Below, piece after piece: positions 17,122-26,634 of a stretch of DNA of 56,993 nt (its first letter is position 1; each line of letters begins with the position of its first letter). The stretch lies in contig JAGASY010000102.1 in the NCBI GenBank assembly GCA_017621515.1, positions 1-56,993 on the forward strand, in the 5' to 3' direction. Below the pieces are notes generated by a model. It saw only the letters and a list, made by a program, of their open reading frames with translations. It did not search any database and had not been told where the DNA came from. Source of the stretch: Bacteroidaceae bacterium. GTDB taxonomy: Bacteria; Bacteroidota; Bacteroidia; Bacteroidales; Bacteroidaceae. The position numbers and the translations under genes are program-made.

Positions 17122-18132
17122 ATGAAGAAGAATTTCTTGTTTATCCTTACCCTGTTGATAGTGCCTATGACGGTGATTGCCGTGAACAGCGGATGTACCG
17201 GAAAAGAAAAGGCTGAGAAGCAGCAGGAAACAGAGGTTGAGGCTGCAAAGCCGAAAGTCTATTTCACTAAAAACATTTCTTCTGATGCTCTTATGCGCAT
17301 ATACAATGCCCTTGGTCGCAAGGCTGAAGGTAAGAAAGTGGCAGTGAAGATTAGTACCGGCGAACCGGGAGGTCACAATTTTCTTGACCCTGACTTGATA
17401 GAGCCGCTTGTGAAGGAAGTGAAAGGCACCATCGTGGAGTGTAACACGGCATACGGCGGCAAGCGTTCCAAGACAGAAGACCATGTGAAAGCGGCAGAGG
17501 CGCATGGGTTCACACGCATTGCCGATGTGGATATTATGGATGCGGACGGCGATGTGGCATTGCCTGTGGGCGCGGGATGGAAACATCTTGAAAATGACTA
17601 TGTGGGCAAGCACTTCCTCGACTACGACTTCACCGTGGTGCTGTCTCACTTCAAAGGACACGCAATGGGAGGTTTCGGAGGTGCGATAAAGAATATCTCG
17701 ATAGGCATCGCCTCTTCCGAAGGTAAGGCATGGATTCACACTGCTGGCAAGACGCGTGATGTGAGGGCCATGTGGGGACAGCTTCCGGAGCAGGATGATT
17801 TTCTTGAGTCTATGGCTGAGGCGGCGAAGGCTGTCATCGGACATTGCGGAGAGAATATCATATATATCAGTGTGGCAAACAATTTATCGGTTGACTGTGA
17901 CTGCGATGCTCATCCTCATGCTCCGCAGATGAAGGATATAGGTATTCTGGCTTCGCTCGACCCTGTGGCTCTTGACAAGGCATGTGTGGATTTTGTCTAT
18001 TCTTCTGATGACGAAGGGAAAGTCCATCTGATTGAGCGCATGGAAAGCCGTCACGGCATTCATACGCTTGAACATGCAGAGGAACTGGGCATAGGTTCGC
18101 AGGAATATGAACTGATAGACATTGACAAATGA
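17122..18132 (+). CDS. DUF362 family protein, exported
   Basis: The 336-residue product begins with a hydrophobic export signal (MKKNFLFILTLLIVPMTVIA) followed by SGC at 30-32, possibly a lipoprotein cysteine, though the lipobox is imperfect. The DUF362 core contains SHFKGHAMGGFGGAIKN (near 180), a CDCDAHPHAP segment near 265 whose Cys and His residues could bind metal, and LASLDPVALDKACVDFVY. The start at 17122 is preferred to an upstream frame start at 17089 that would spoil the signal. The TonB-dependent receptor overlaps its stop by 4 bp. The pair suggests a role in uptake or handling of a metal or cofactor, which is inference. Confidence 0.85.
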   Translation: MKKNFLFILTLLIVPMTVIAVNSGCTGKEKAEKQQETEVEAAKPKVYFTKNISSDALMRIYNALGRKAEGKKVAVKISTGEPGGHNFLDPDLIEPLVKEVKGTIVECNTAYGGKRSKTEDHVKAAEAHGFTRIADVDIMDADGDVALPVGAGWKHLENDYVGKHFLDYDFTVVLSHFKGHAMGGFGGAIKNISIGIASSEGKAWIHTAGKTRDVRAMWGQLPEQDDFLESMAEAAKAVIGHCGENIIYISVANNLSVDCDCDAHPHAPQMKDIGILASLDPVALDKACVDFVYSSDDEGKVHLIERMESRHGIHTLEHAEELGIGSQEYELIDIDK

Positions 18133-20027
18133 AGCGTAACTCCAATTTCTCGTGTAAGGCTATGAAGTTATTTCTTTCTTTTGCGCTCCTGTCTTCGGTG
18201 ATGCTTCCCGTGTGTGCTTACGAGGCCGACACGTTGCGCAGTGTGGTGACTGACAATGTGGTGATTACGGGTACAAGAAACGAAACGGACATTCGCCATC
18301 TGCCTATGACCATCACGACCATAGGACATGACGTGCTTGAAGAAAATTTCCGTCCGTCGGTGCTGCCGACTGTCACGGAACGAGTGCCGGGACTGTTTAT
18401 CACGAGTCGCGGTGTGATGGGCTACGGAGTATCTACCGGTGCGGCCGGAAGCATAAAGGTGCGTGGCATAGGCAGCGGAGCGGACTTCCTTGTGTTGGTT
18501 GACGGTCTGCCGCAATATGCGGGACTGATGGGACATCCGATACCGGATGCCTATCAGACCATGACGGCAGAGAGAGTGGAGGTGCTGAGAGGCCCTGCGT
18601 CCGTGCTTTACGGCTCGAATGCGATGGGAGGAGTGTTGAATCTTGTCACCCGGAAGATGGACACCGACGGTCTGCGTACTTCTGTCAATGCCTCTGCGGG
18701 AAGCTATGGTACGGTGCAGGGGGAGATTCTGAGCCGTATGAAGAGCGGACGTTTTTCTGGCATGGTGGGATTGAGCTACGGCAGTACGGACGGTCATCGT
18801 GAGAACTCTGAATTTGAGCAGTTCACGGGCTTTGTCAAATTAGGCTACGAGTTGTCCGACAAGTGGGCACTGCAAGGAAATGCGAATGTGACTTACTTCG
18901 ATGCTTCCAATCCCGGCGAGGTGTCGAATCCTTACATAGACAATGACTCCGAGATTACGCGCGGCATGGCTTCCGTAGCTTTGACCAATGACTATGGGAA
19001 AACCTCCGGTGCGCTGAGTGCGTTTTACAGCTGGGGGCATCATCATATCAATGACGGTTATCATCCGGGGGGCACTCCGCAGACGCGGCTTTATCTTCAT
19101 GACGACCTTATGGCTGGAGTCAGCCTCTATCAGAGTGCGATGCTGTTTCCCGGCAACCGCACTACCGTTGGCTTCGATTGGCAGCATTTCGGCGGCGAGG
19201 CATGGAACCGTGTGATTGCCACCGGGGAGCACCTTGGTCTTGCGGACAAGGAGGAGGATGAGTTTGCCGGCTATGTGGATTTTCGTCAGAACATCGCGGA
19301 ATGGCTTTCTCTGGATGCCGGTTTGCGTGTTGACCACCATTCGCGTGTTGGTACAGAACTTGTACCGCAAGGAGGACTGGCATTCCATTTGTCCGGAGGG
19401 ACAGAGTTGAAGGCGATGGTGAGCAAGGGTTTCCGCAATCCTACTTTGCGCGAACTCTATATGTTCCGTCCTGCCAATCCCGAACTGTCTCCGGAGCGTG
19501 TGATGAACTATGAAATCGGATATTCGCAGCGGCTGTTAGAGAATGCCTTGAAGTTCAGTGCCAATGTGTTCTATCTGAAAGGCGACAATCTTATCTCGAC
19601 GCAAATGGTCGATGGAAGTATGTTGAATGTCAATACCGGCGAAGTGGAAAACTGGGGTATTGAGGTCGATGCTGCGTATAATCTGAATGACAGTTGGAGC
19701 TTGGATGCGAACTATAGCTTCCTTCACATGGACAATCCTGTGGTTTGTGCGCCCGAGCATAAGGTTTTTGTCGGGGCGAACTATTCGTACAAACGGTTTG
19801 CAGCTGTGGCTGGACTTCAGTATGTGGGCGGAATATATACGGCGACAGGGACAAATGAGCATAAGGAAGATTATTTTCTGCTTAACCTGACAGCTTCATA
19901 TCGTGTTATGCCGGAGCTGCGGGTGTTCGTCAGAGGAGAGAATCTGCTGGCTCAGCGTTATGAGACTTACTTGGGATTCCCTATGCCGAAAGCCACATTC
20001 ACAGGTGGGGTAAGCATAGATTTTTGA
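18129..20027 (+). CDS. TonB-dependent outer membrane receptor
   Basis: A 632-residue receptor with an N-terminal signal peptide (about 1-30), a TonB-box-like VVITGTR (44-50), a plug domain (about 55-165; VRGIGSGADFLVLVDGLPQY and VEVLRGPASVLYGSNAMGGV) and a C-terminal beta-barrel ending in an aromatic residue (GGVSIDF). It lacks the N-terminal carboxypeptidase-like extension of SusC proteins and has no SusD neighbour, so a metal complex, haem or cobalamin is more likely than a glycan. Its ATG overlaps the DUF362 stop, so the two are co-translated. A strong terminator follows. Confidence 0.93.
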   Translation: MKRNSNFSCKAMKLFLSFALLSSVMLPVCAYEADTLRSVVTDNVVITGTRNETDIRHLPMTITTIGHDVLEENFRPSVLPTVTERVPGLFITSRGVMGYGVSTGAAGSIKVRGIGSGADFLVLVDGLPQYAGLMGHPIPDAYQTMTAERVEVLRGPASVLYGSNAMGGVLNLVTRKMDTDGLRTSVNASAGSYGTVQGEILSRMKSGRFSGMVGLSYGSTDGHRENSEFEQFTGFVKLGYELSDKWALQGNANVTYFDASNPGEVSNPYIDNDSEITRGMASVALTNDYGKTSGALSAFYSWGHHHINDGYHPGGTPQTRLYLHDDLMAGVSLYQSAMLFPGNRTTVGFDWQHFGGEAWNRVIATGEHLGLADKEEDEFAGYVDFRQNIAEWLSLDAGLRVDHHSRVGTELVPQGGLAFHLSGGTELKAMVSKGFRNPTLRELYMFRPANPELSPERVMNYEIGYSQRLLENALKFSANVFYLKGDNLISTQMVDGSMLNVNTGEVENWGIEVDAAYNLNDSWSLDANYSFLHMDNPVVCAPEHKVFVGANYSYKRFAAVAGLQYVGGIYTATGTNEHKEDYFLLNLTASYRVMPELRVFVRGENLLAQRYETYLGFPMPKATFTGGVSIDF

Positions 20028-20057
20028 TTTGGAAACAGGGTGCTTCTTTAAAATATG

Positions 20058-20098
20058 CAGGCTTCTCCGTTGTTGATGACGGAGAAGCCTGTTTTTTT
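20058..20098 (+). terminator. Terminator after TonB receptor
   Basis: CAGGCTTCTCCGT (20058-20070) pairs perfectly with ACGGAGAAGCCTG (20079-20091), followed by TTTTTTT. It lies between convergent genes and may work both ways. Confidence 0.92.
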
Positions 20099-20136
20099 AT
20101 TGTGGAACGGTTTGTGCCGTTCTATAAAGGAAATGT

Positions 20137-22575
20137 TTATTTAATCTGTATGTCCAAACTTGCCGGTTCAATGTCTTTTCCTTTGACTGTCAGTGAGAGC
20201 GTACCGCTTTCACCCTGTGGCTGCACAATGGCAATGGCTTGTCCACGGAACGTAGCAGGACGGAGTGAACGGAAGCTCTTCATGTCGGAGTAGTGGGCAT
20301 TTCCGCCGATGACTTCGGCTTTCACACCTTTTGCCTCGATGGTCAACGGAACGGATGCGGTAGGAACAATGTTTCCGTCTTTATCTACCACGGAAATATT
20401 CACATACGACAAGTCGTTGTGGGATGAAGATATGGATTCTCTGTCAGCTTGAAGAACCACACGTGCCGGTTGTCCCGCGGTGACGAACTCCACAGACGCA
20501 GCATCTTTCCGGCTGCCGATGTTTTGTGCCATCAGTGTGCCCGGTTCATATTTCACATTGAACACAGCCGTATAGTTTTCTTTGTTCACCTCTTTTTCAC
20601 CGATGAGCTTGCCGTTGAGGAAAAGACGCACTTGTGGTGCGCGGCTATAGACCTTTACCTGCATTTCTTTGCCCTCGTATCCTTGCCAGTTCCAGTGATT
20701 CGCTTCGAGCGGCCATGCCCATCCGTTCACGTGTTCTCTCTTTCCGGCTGCTACAGGAGGACGTACTGCCATAGCAATCATGCTTTCTCTCCATACGACA
20801 TCGCGGAAGTAGGACTGTGGCTTCTTGTTGCCGCAAAGGTCAATGTCGCCACACCATGCGTTATACCACGGCCAGTCCATGAACTGCGGCGAATGTTCGC
20901 CCTCTGCAAGTTCAAGCGTATGGGCAAGTCCTGCCTCGCCTACATAGTCGAATGCTGTCCATACAAAGTCGCCGATGATGTAAGGATGTTTCTCCACAAG
21001 ATTCCAGCAGAGAGCAATGTCTTGCGGATACGACTCACTCTGGTACATCACACGTTGCGGATAAGCCTCATGGTCTTTCTCCCATTGTCTCCACTCGTAG
21101 TTGTAGCCCGCCACACCGAGATTGTGGAAAGCGCGCCATGAATCTTTCTCCCATGTGAACTGGCGACGGTCCCAGAATGAATTGACACCCATCGTGGAAG
21201 GACGTGTGGTGTCGTGCTTGCGTATGACGTTGTTGAGTCTTTGGGCTATCTCCATGCCGTGAGGGTCGTCGGCGCGCTGTGCAATCTCGTTGCCGATGCT
21301 CCACATGATAATGGAAGGATGGTTTCTGTCGCGACGAACCATCAGTGCCATATCGCGGTCGCTGTATTCCTTAAAGAAACGATGGTAGTCTTCGTTGCGT
21401 TTCGGTTCTTCCCATTGGTCGAAAACTTCGTCAATGACCAGTATGCCGAGACTGTCGCAGGCATTGAGGAATGCTTCGGCAGACAGATTGTGAGAACAAC
21501 GCACGGCATTGAAACCGTTTTGTTTCAACAGTTCCACTTTGCGAACTTCGGCACGGTCGATAGCTGCCGCTCCAAGCAGACCGTTGTCGTGGTGCAGACA
21601 TCCGCCCTTCAGTTCAAGAGCTTTTCCGTTCAGCAGGAATCCTTTCTCAGCCGTGAACTCTATGGTTCTGATTCCGAAAGGAATAGTCAGCTTGTCGTTG
21701 GTCTTTCCGTTGCTCACGATGCTGATTTCCGCTTTATAGCGTTGCGGGTTTTCCACAGACCACAGTTTGGCATTCTTCACATTGATGTGGATTGCCACAT
21801 CTGTACTTTTAGAAGAGAATGCCGGGAATGAAGTCTTTCCCGAAGCCACCTCTTTGCCGTCGGGAGCGATAATCCTTGCAAGGACTTCTCCGGCAGCGGC
21901 TTGTTTTCCTTCGTTATGTACAGTTGCTGACAATTTGATTTCCGCAGTCTTGCCGTTGACATGGGACGCGTCAACAAAAGTGTCCCACTCATCAAGATGC
22001 GTGTGGCTTGTGGTTTCGAGCCATACGTGGCGATAGATTCCCGAACCAGCATACCAGCGACTGTTCAGTCCTTCGTTGATAACTTTTACAGCGATGACAT
22101 TTTCGCTTCCGTCAGTGCGGCAGTATTTCGAGAGGTCTATCTTGAAAGGCATGTAACCATACACATTGTATGCAGCCTTTGTGCCGTTAATCCATACTTC
22201 CGTTTGGTTGTAGGCTCCGTCGAACAGCAATTGCACGTTCTTGCCGCTGTATTCGTTGCCCAGACGAAAGGTTTTTCTGTACCATCCTTCGCCGCCTTCC
22301 GTCTGTCCTGTGTCCCAACGTCCGATGCTTGAACGCGAGAACGGACCTACTCTGCTACCATCGCGCTGTTCCGATAGCGGCTCTATGCTCCAGTCATGAG
22401 GTACTGTCACTTCTCGCCATCTGCTGTCGTCAAAGTCTGTCACTTCTGCATTTGCTGCACATCCCCGGTAGAATCGCCAGCCTTCATCGAAGCTTGCCTT
22501 TCTCTCTTGTGCCGTGATGTTTCCCGCCGTGAACAGACAGAATGCTGCCACTGCGCTTTTTCTGAAAAAATCCAT
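20137..22575 (-). CDS. GH2 family glycosidase (beta-galactosidase type)
   Basis: The 812-residue product has a signal peptide (MDFFRKSAVAAFCLFTAGNI, then TAQ), a GH2 sugar-binding N-terminal domain (about 30-220, FDEGWRFYRG and HDWSIEP), an immunoglobulin-like domain, a TIM barrel (about 320-620) and C-terminal beta domains (DUF4982-like). The acid/base is E430 in WSIGNEI and the nucleophile E514 in YQSESYP. It would cleave terminal beta-galactosides or related sugars in the periplasm. The frame runs to 22668 but only the start at 22575 gives a signal peptide. The 1211-residue gene upstream has its own terminator between them. Confidence 0.93.
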   Translation of the reverse strand: MDFFRKSAVAAFCLFTAGNITAQERKASFDEGWRFYRGCAANAEVTDFDDSRWREVTVPHDWSIEPLSEQRDGSRVGPFSRSSIGRWDTGQTEGGEGWYRKTFRLGNEYSGKNVQLLFDGAYNQTEVWINGTKAAYNVYGYMPFKIDLSKYCRTDGSENVIAVKVINEGLNSRWYAGSGIYRHVWLETTSHTHLDEWDTFVDASHVNGKTAEIKLSATVHNEGKQAAAGEVLARIIAPDGKEVASGKTSFPAFSSKSTDVAIHINVKNAKLWSVENPQRYKAEISIVSNGKTNDKLTIPFGIRTIEFTAEKGFLLNGKALELKGGCLHHDNGLLGAAAIDRAEVRKVELLKQNGFNAVRCSHNLSAEAFLNACDSLGILVIDEVFDQWEEPKRNEDYHRFFKEYSDRDMALMVRRDRNHPSIIMWSIGNEIAQRADDPHGMEIAQRLNNVIRKHDTTRPSTMGVNSFWDRRQFTWEKDSWRAFHNLGVAGYNYEWRQWEKDHEAYPQRVMYQSESYPQDIALCWNLVEKHPYIIGDFVWTAFDYVGEAGLAHTLELAEGEHSPQFMDWPWYNAWCGDIDLCGNKKPQSYFRDVVWRESMIAMAVRPPVAAGKREHVNGWAWPLEANHWNWQGYEGKEMQVKVYSRAPQVRLFLNGKLIGEKEVNKENYTAVFNVKYEPGTLMAQNIGSRKDAASVEFVTAGQPARVVLQADRESISSSHNDLSYVNISVVDKDGNIVPTASVPLTIEAKGVKAEVIGGNAHYSDMKSFRSLRPATFRGQAIAIVQPQGESGTLSLTVKGKDIEPASLDIQIK

Positions 22576-22612
22576 AATTGTTTGTTTAATAAAAAGGTAA
22601 TAAGAAAAGTAT

Positions 22613-22655
22613 GAAGTCGCAAGGAATACCGGCAACGGCAATTCCTTGCGACTTC
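22613..22655 (-). terminator. Terminator after the 1211-residue gene
   Basis: GAAGTCGCAAGGAAT (22613-22627) pairs perfectly with ATTCCTTGCGACTTC (22641-22655). On the minus strand the hairpin follows the stop at 22670 and is followed by T-rich sequence. It separates this gene from the GH2 gene. Confidence 0.82.
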
Positions 22656-22669
22656 GTGGTTTTATCATT

Positions 22670-25600
22670 TTATTTGATTAAGATCTTGCTTCTGCGTCCG
22701 TCTATATCTATGACATAGACACCTCGGTTGAGATTTTCGTTCTCCACCTTCATGCCCTGCATAGTATAGACGTTCACACCGTCAGTACTGTTTCCGGCAA
22801 ATACCTTTCCGCCGTTGACGGTGATATGATATTCTGTTGCGTATGCTTCTGCACCGATGTGGTCAGTTTCGTCATTCTCTTTCTCGTAGAGGGAAACTTT
22901 GTCTGCGTTGATGACTTTTCCGGTGGCTGTTTCAATCAGCATACATACGAACTTCACATTCTTGCGGTTGCTGATGGAAGAAGGAAGACTGAACACAATG
23001 GTACTCTCTATGTCGGTGTCGCATTGGATTCTGTTTGGTATGAAACCGCTTTGTCCGTAGAAAGAAAGTCCCACACATGCGCGCGCCACATCTTTGTAGG
23101 CATATCTTACGTAGGACGAACCGTACTCTCCGCCTTCGCCCCATGCACCGAGATTAGGGTCGGAAAGGCTGCTGAAATAGTTGCTTTGTACCCCATAAAG
23201 ACTGTCTTCGAGTATCACGGTCAGTATGTTGTAGGCAGCATTGTCGAGGTCGATGGCAAAACGTGTCGTCACCGGAAGGCTGATTTGTCCTGTCATGTCG
23301 TCAAATTCAGGTTCTCCTGTTTTGATTTCCGCATCGGCGGGAACCTCCAATTCCTTGACAAATATGTCGGTAAAAGTCTTGTCGCCTGTCTCCGACATAA
23401 ATGCGAAGTTGCCGTTGTCATCGCTTATCATCGGCGCAAGATAACCATCGAGACGGTTCACTTTGCCTGTCGGATAGGCTGAGAAACCGAGGAACGAGTT
23501 GTAGTTGTCAAACGCATACACGTCACCGTTGTGGATACATACCGGAATCACCTGATTCGGGAACATCTTCTCTAAATATTCGATGGCGAGTGTTCCGAGC
23601 GGACAGTTGCCGCACCATGAGCCGGTACCTTCTTCTATGACAATCCGCTTGGTCGGGAGGAATGCCATATTCTTTACGTATGAAGTGACGGTCTGCACTT
23701 CGTTGTCCGCCTTCACGATGATGTCATATCCGGTCTCTTTACCGATGGTAAGCGGCAGACGTCTTGGAAATGAGAAATCATAGCTGTCCGATACCGACAA
23801 GTCTATGTCAAGGTCAAGTGTGTCACCCACAGTCTTGTCGTGCGACAGGTAGCTCACGGTTATTTTTTCAAACGCTTTGTCACTGATAATTTTGACATTT
23901 CCGCTTACTTCTATGTCTTCTTTCGCCACGACAATTTCTTCCGTGTGGTTGGTTGTCAGGATATTTCCCTTGTACATGATGCCTATATCGTCAACAAACA
24001 CCATGCTCTCTGCATAATTCTCGTTCACGAATGCCACATAAATACGTTTGCCTTCAAATTCGGCGAGAGAGATACGGTGCTCTTTCCAGTCACCTGCCAA
24101 ATCCTCTTCCGACTTGCCCGGGCTTTCCACTTCATCGTAGATGAGTTTTCCTTCTTTCCTTATGGCATCCACGATGGAAGCCGAAAGCGAGGAGAGATAT
24201 TCATCGTACTCCCACACATATATCTTGAGTCGGTCGGAACATACTTTGCGGTACGACTGTGACTTGAACGTCAGATAGTAGAAGGCATTGTCTATATACT
24301 GTTGAGGTATCACCATCCAGTCGTCCGATGTGCCCATGTTGTCGTAGAGCGAATGGGAAGCGGCACAATAGTCGTATGCCCCATTGTCGTGTATGGTGAA
24401 GTTCCAAGGAGTGCTTCCGCTGTTAAATCCGAGACTCTGCATTTCTGAGTCAGGAGCCAGCTGGTCGCCGTCGTATAAAAGGAAATTGCCTGTCGAATTG
24501 TTCGGATTTGAGAAATCGTCGAAGAATATGTATTCTGAACTATTGTCAGGAGTTTCGATGACAAATGCACCTGAGTAGTTTATTTCAATGGCTTCGTTGG
24601 CACAATATCCCATTTTGTCGGTCACGACACCTGCCGGAATCTTTACAGTATAGTCACTTCCGCGCATCAGTTTCTGTGTCGTGGCAGGGTAGGCATAGAG
24701 ATGCTTATCTACAACCGTGAGGTTAAGCTTTGCAATCGGTTCATCTACACCACTCTTGTACAACTCTCCCTGTGCACCTTCCACTAAAGAAAGAGAAGCA
24801 TCGAACTGTACCATCGCCACATTGTAATAGCCCAGTTCGGCTACGGAAGCTCCGTCGGCAGGCAATATCTCTGTCGGTTTCACCGGTTCGTAGGCGCGTC
24901 CCATATACTTGATGTTGATTTCCGGGCTTTCCACATTCTTGCTTTCTGTGACGAATGTGCCGGCAGGAATTGTCAGCGTGTGCATTTCTCCCGGAGTGAG
25001 ATAAGCATTGCGCCCGAAAGCCAACCTTACTCTGTTGCTGCTGCCTTCCGGCTGGGTGATGCTCAAAGTAGATGCCACCATTTCACCATCTTTATATACA
25101 TGAGCTTGCGCATTTGGAACAATCGATACACTACGATTGAATGTGAGATAGACACTGCTCATGCGTGCCAAACTGCAACCTTCTTCCGGCATGACGCTAT
25201 ATGCACCTAAAAGATTAATCCGGTTGACTACATCTTTGAAAGGTTCCGGAAGCGTCAGCGAATAGCATGGACCGCCAATCAGAGAAAAAGCTGCCAGAGT
25301 GCGCCCGTCATCGCTGATTGACATTGGAGTGCCGGTGTAGTCCATGCCGCCCTCTGAAGTGAAGGACATTCCGTATTGCTGGTTAAGAATGGTTGCAAGG
25401 TCAATCCATCCATTGTTGGAGCGGATATATAGTGTGCGCAACGGAGGATACATGGGCGATGTGCCGTACAACGTGCCGTCGTTGCCTACCGCTGCTGCCG
25501 AAATGTTACGGTCTTCAGGGTCGCTGAACTCCTTATATTCTTTTGTTTCCGTGTCGTAGAGATAACTTACCGTATATTCGGCAGAAGGCCATTCTCCGCC

Positions 25601-26305
25601 GCTGTATTCTGTCCGGTTGCTGAATCCTGCCACATAGCGTCCGTTGTTGCTTATCGACATATCATTGGAACCAAGCCTGTATGCCACAGTCTCACATGAT
25701 TCTTCTTCCGTGTTGTAGATGCAGAAGCGTCCGCCATTGTTCAAGAAAACCTTGCGTCCGTCTCCCGAAATCCGGAAAAACCTTGTGTTTTCGTTCTGTG
25801 TGAGACCGGGAAGAACAGCTATCTCACCGTCTTTCCACAGCATACTTTTCATGTCCCACGAACTGTCGAACAGGTAGCCGACCATCCATCGTCCGTCGGC
25901 AGACATATATTCTACCACACCTTCATAGTCTTCATATCCATCCGGAACCGGCAGCACATGCCAGCGGCTGTCCTTGTAGTATGCCGCATATCCGTTGAAA
26001 CTTCCGACCACAGTCTTTCCGTCGTCACTGACATCGAAGGTACTTCCGTCGTAGCCTCTCTGCTCTTCAACGAGCGGAAGCGTTACTACTTGTCCGGTAC
26101 TCAAGTCCATCAGCTTCACCAAACTGCCGTTGGCTGTCGATTCACCTGAGTTGACAGCACCGACAGCCCATAGTCCGTTGTCTGACGCATTGCGTAATGT
26201 GCTCAGTCCGTTGAAAGGATAGAGCAGTGGCTTGTTTTGTGCATTTATGCTTTGTTGGCATAAAAAGCAGAGCAAAGCTATGATGCCTGTAATAATTTGT
26301 CTCAT
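22670..26305 (-). CDS. Large secreted Omp28-like protein with T9SS tail
   Basis: The 1211-residue protein has a signal peptide (1-22), a repeat-rich N-terminal part that looks like a beta-propeller (about 30-360; VSDDGKTVVGS, MSADGRWMVGY, ISGDGRKVFL), Ig-like SbsA-type domains (about 360-580; EPVKPTEILPADGASV), a choice-of-anchor-J-like jelly roll (about 590-790; FFDDFSNPNNSTG), and an Omp28/thioredoxin-like domain with SWCGNC near 898-903. The end, NRGVYVIDIDGRRSKILIK, is a type IX secretion sorting tail. It is probably surface-exposed or released; the CxxC suggests a redox or structural disulfide role. Function unknown. Confidence 0.85.
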   Translation of the reverse strand: MRQIITGIIALLCFLCQQSINAQNKPLLYPFNGLSTLRNASDNGLWAVGAVNSGESTANGSLVKLMDLSTGQVVTLPLVEEQRGYDGSTFDVSDDGKTVVGSFNGYAAYYKDSRWHVLPVPDGYEDYEGVVEYMSADGRWMVGYLFDSSWDMKSMLWKDGEIAVLPGLTQNENTRFFRISGDGRKVFLNNGGRFCIYNTEEESCETVAYRLGSNDMSISNNGRYVAGFSNRTEYSGGEWPSAEYTVSYLYDTETKEYKEFSDPEDRNISAAAVGNDGTLYGTSPMYPPLRTLYIRSNNGWIDLATILNQQYGMSFTSEGGMDYTGTPMSISDDGRTLAAFSLIGGPCYSLTLPEPFKDVVNRINLLGAYSVMPEEGCSLARMSSVYLTFNRSVSIVPNAQAHVYKDGEMVASTLSITQPEGSSNRVRLAFGRNAYLTPGEMHTLTIPAGTFVTESKNVESPEINIKYMGRAYEPVKPTEILPADGASVAELGYYNVAMVQFDASLSLVEGAQGELYKSGVDEPIAKLNLTVVDKHLYAYPATTQKLMRGSDYTVKIPAGVVTDKMGYCANEAIEINYSGAFVIETPDNSSEYIFFDDFSNPNNSTGNFLLYDGDQLAPDSEMQSLGFNSGSTPWNFTIHDNGAYDYCAASHSLYDNMGTSDDWMVIPQQYIDNAFYYLTFKSQSYRKVCSDRLKIYVWEYDEYLSSLSASIVDAIRKEGKLIYDEVESPGKSEEDLAGDWKEHRISLAEFEGKRIYVAFVNENYAESMVFVDDIGIMYKGNILTTNHTEEIVVAKEDIEVSGNVKIISDKAFEKITVSYLSHDKTVGDTLDLDIDLSVSDSYDFSFPRRLPLTIGKETGYDIIVKADNEVQTVTSYVKNMAFLPTKRIVIEEGTGSWCGNCPLGTLAIEYLEKMFPNQVIPVCIHNGDVYAFDNYNSFLGFSAYPTGKVNRLDGYLAPMISDDNGNFAFMSETGDKTFTDIFVKELEVPADAEIKTGEPEFDDMTGQISLPVTTRFAIDLDNAAYNILTVILEDSLYGVQSNYFSSLSDPNLGAWGEGGEYGSSYVRYAYKDVARACVGLSFYGQSGFIPNRIQCDTDIESTIVFSLPSSISNRKNVKFVCMLIETATGKVINADKVSLYEKENDETDHIGAEAYATEYHITVNGGKVFAGNSTDGVNVYTMQGMKVENENLNRGVYVIDIDGRRSKILIK

Positions 26306-26415
26306 AATTTTATAGTCTTAGTTTATATTGTTGTTTGTTGCTGTCAGTTGTGTAATTTTTTCAGGTTTATTATCAGAAATATGGATTCCTCGATAATATT
26401 ATTGACTTGTTGCTA

Positions 26416-26423
26416 CAAATTTA
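26416..26423 (-). promoter_or_regulatory. Possible -7 box for the 1211-residue gene
   Basis: On the minus strand TAAATTTG fits TAnnTTTG and would give a leader of about 100 bases. No clear -33 partner. The gap to 26530 shows nothing else. Confidence 0.4.
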
Positions 26424-26530
26424 TGCTTTTTTTTGCAGATACGTAAATTAATAATGTGAAAGATTGTGTTTTTTGTTATTTATGTCTCGTATGGACTTTT
26501 CTTGTGACAAAAAGTAAATTTGTTTTTAAA

Positions 26531-26609
26531 TGGGTTGTTCTCGACAGGCTCCTCATGCTATTTTAGTGGGTGTACTTAAACATGAGGAATCTGTCGAATA
26601 CAACCACTA
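26531..26609. repeat. Inverted half-site module next to copy C
   Basis: TGGGTTGTTCTCGACAGGCT plus CCTCATG (from 26531) pairs with CATGAGGAATCTGTCGAATA plus CAACCAC (from 26581). Inside the loop is another partial half-site, AGTGGGTGTACTTAA. It lies 26 bp from the end of copy C. Confidence 0.85.
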
Positions 26610-26634
26610 AAAACACGCTAAAATACCACTTCCT

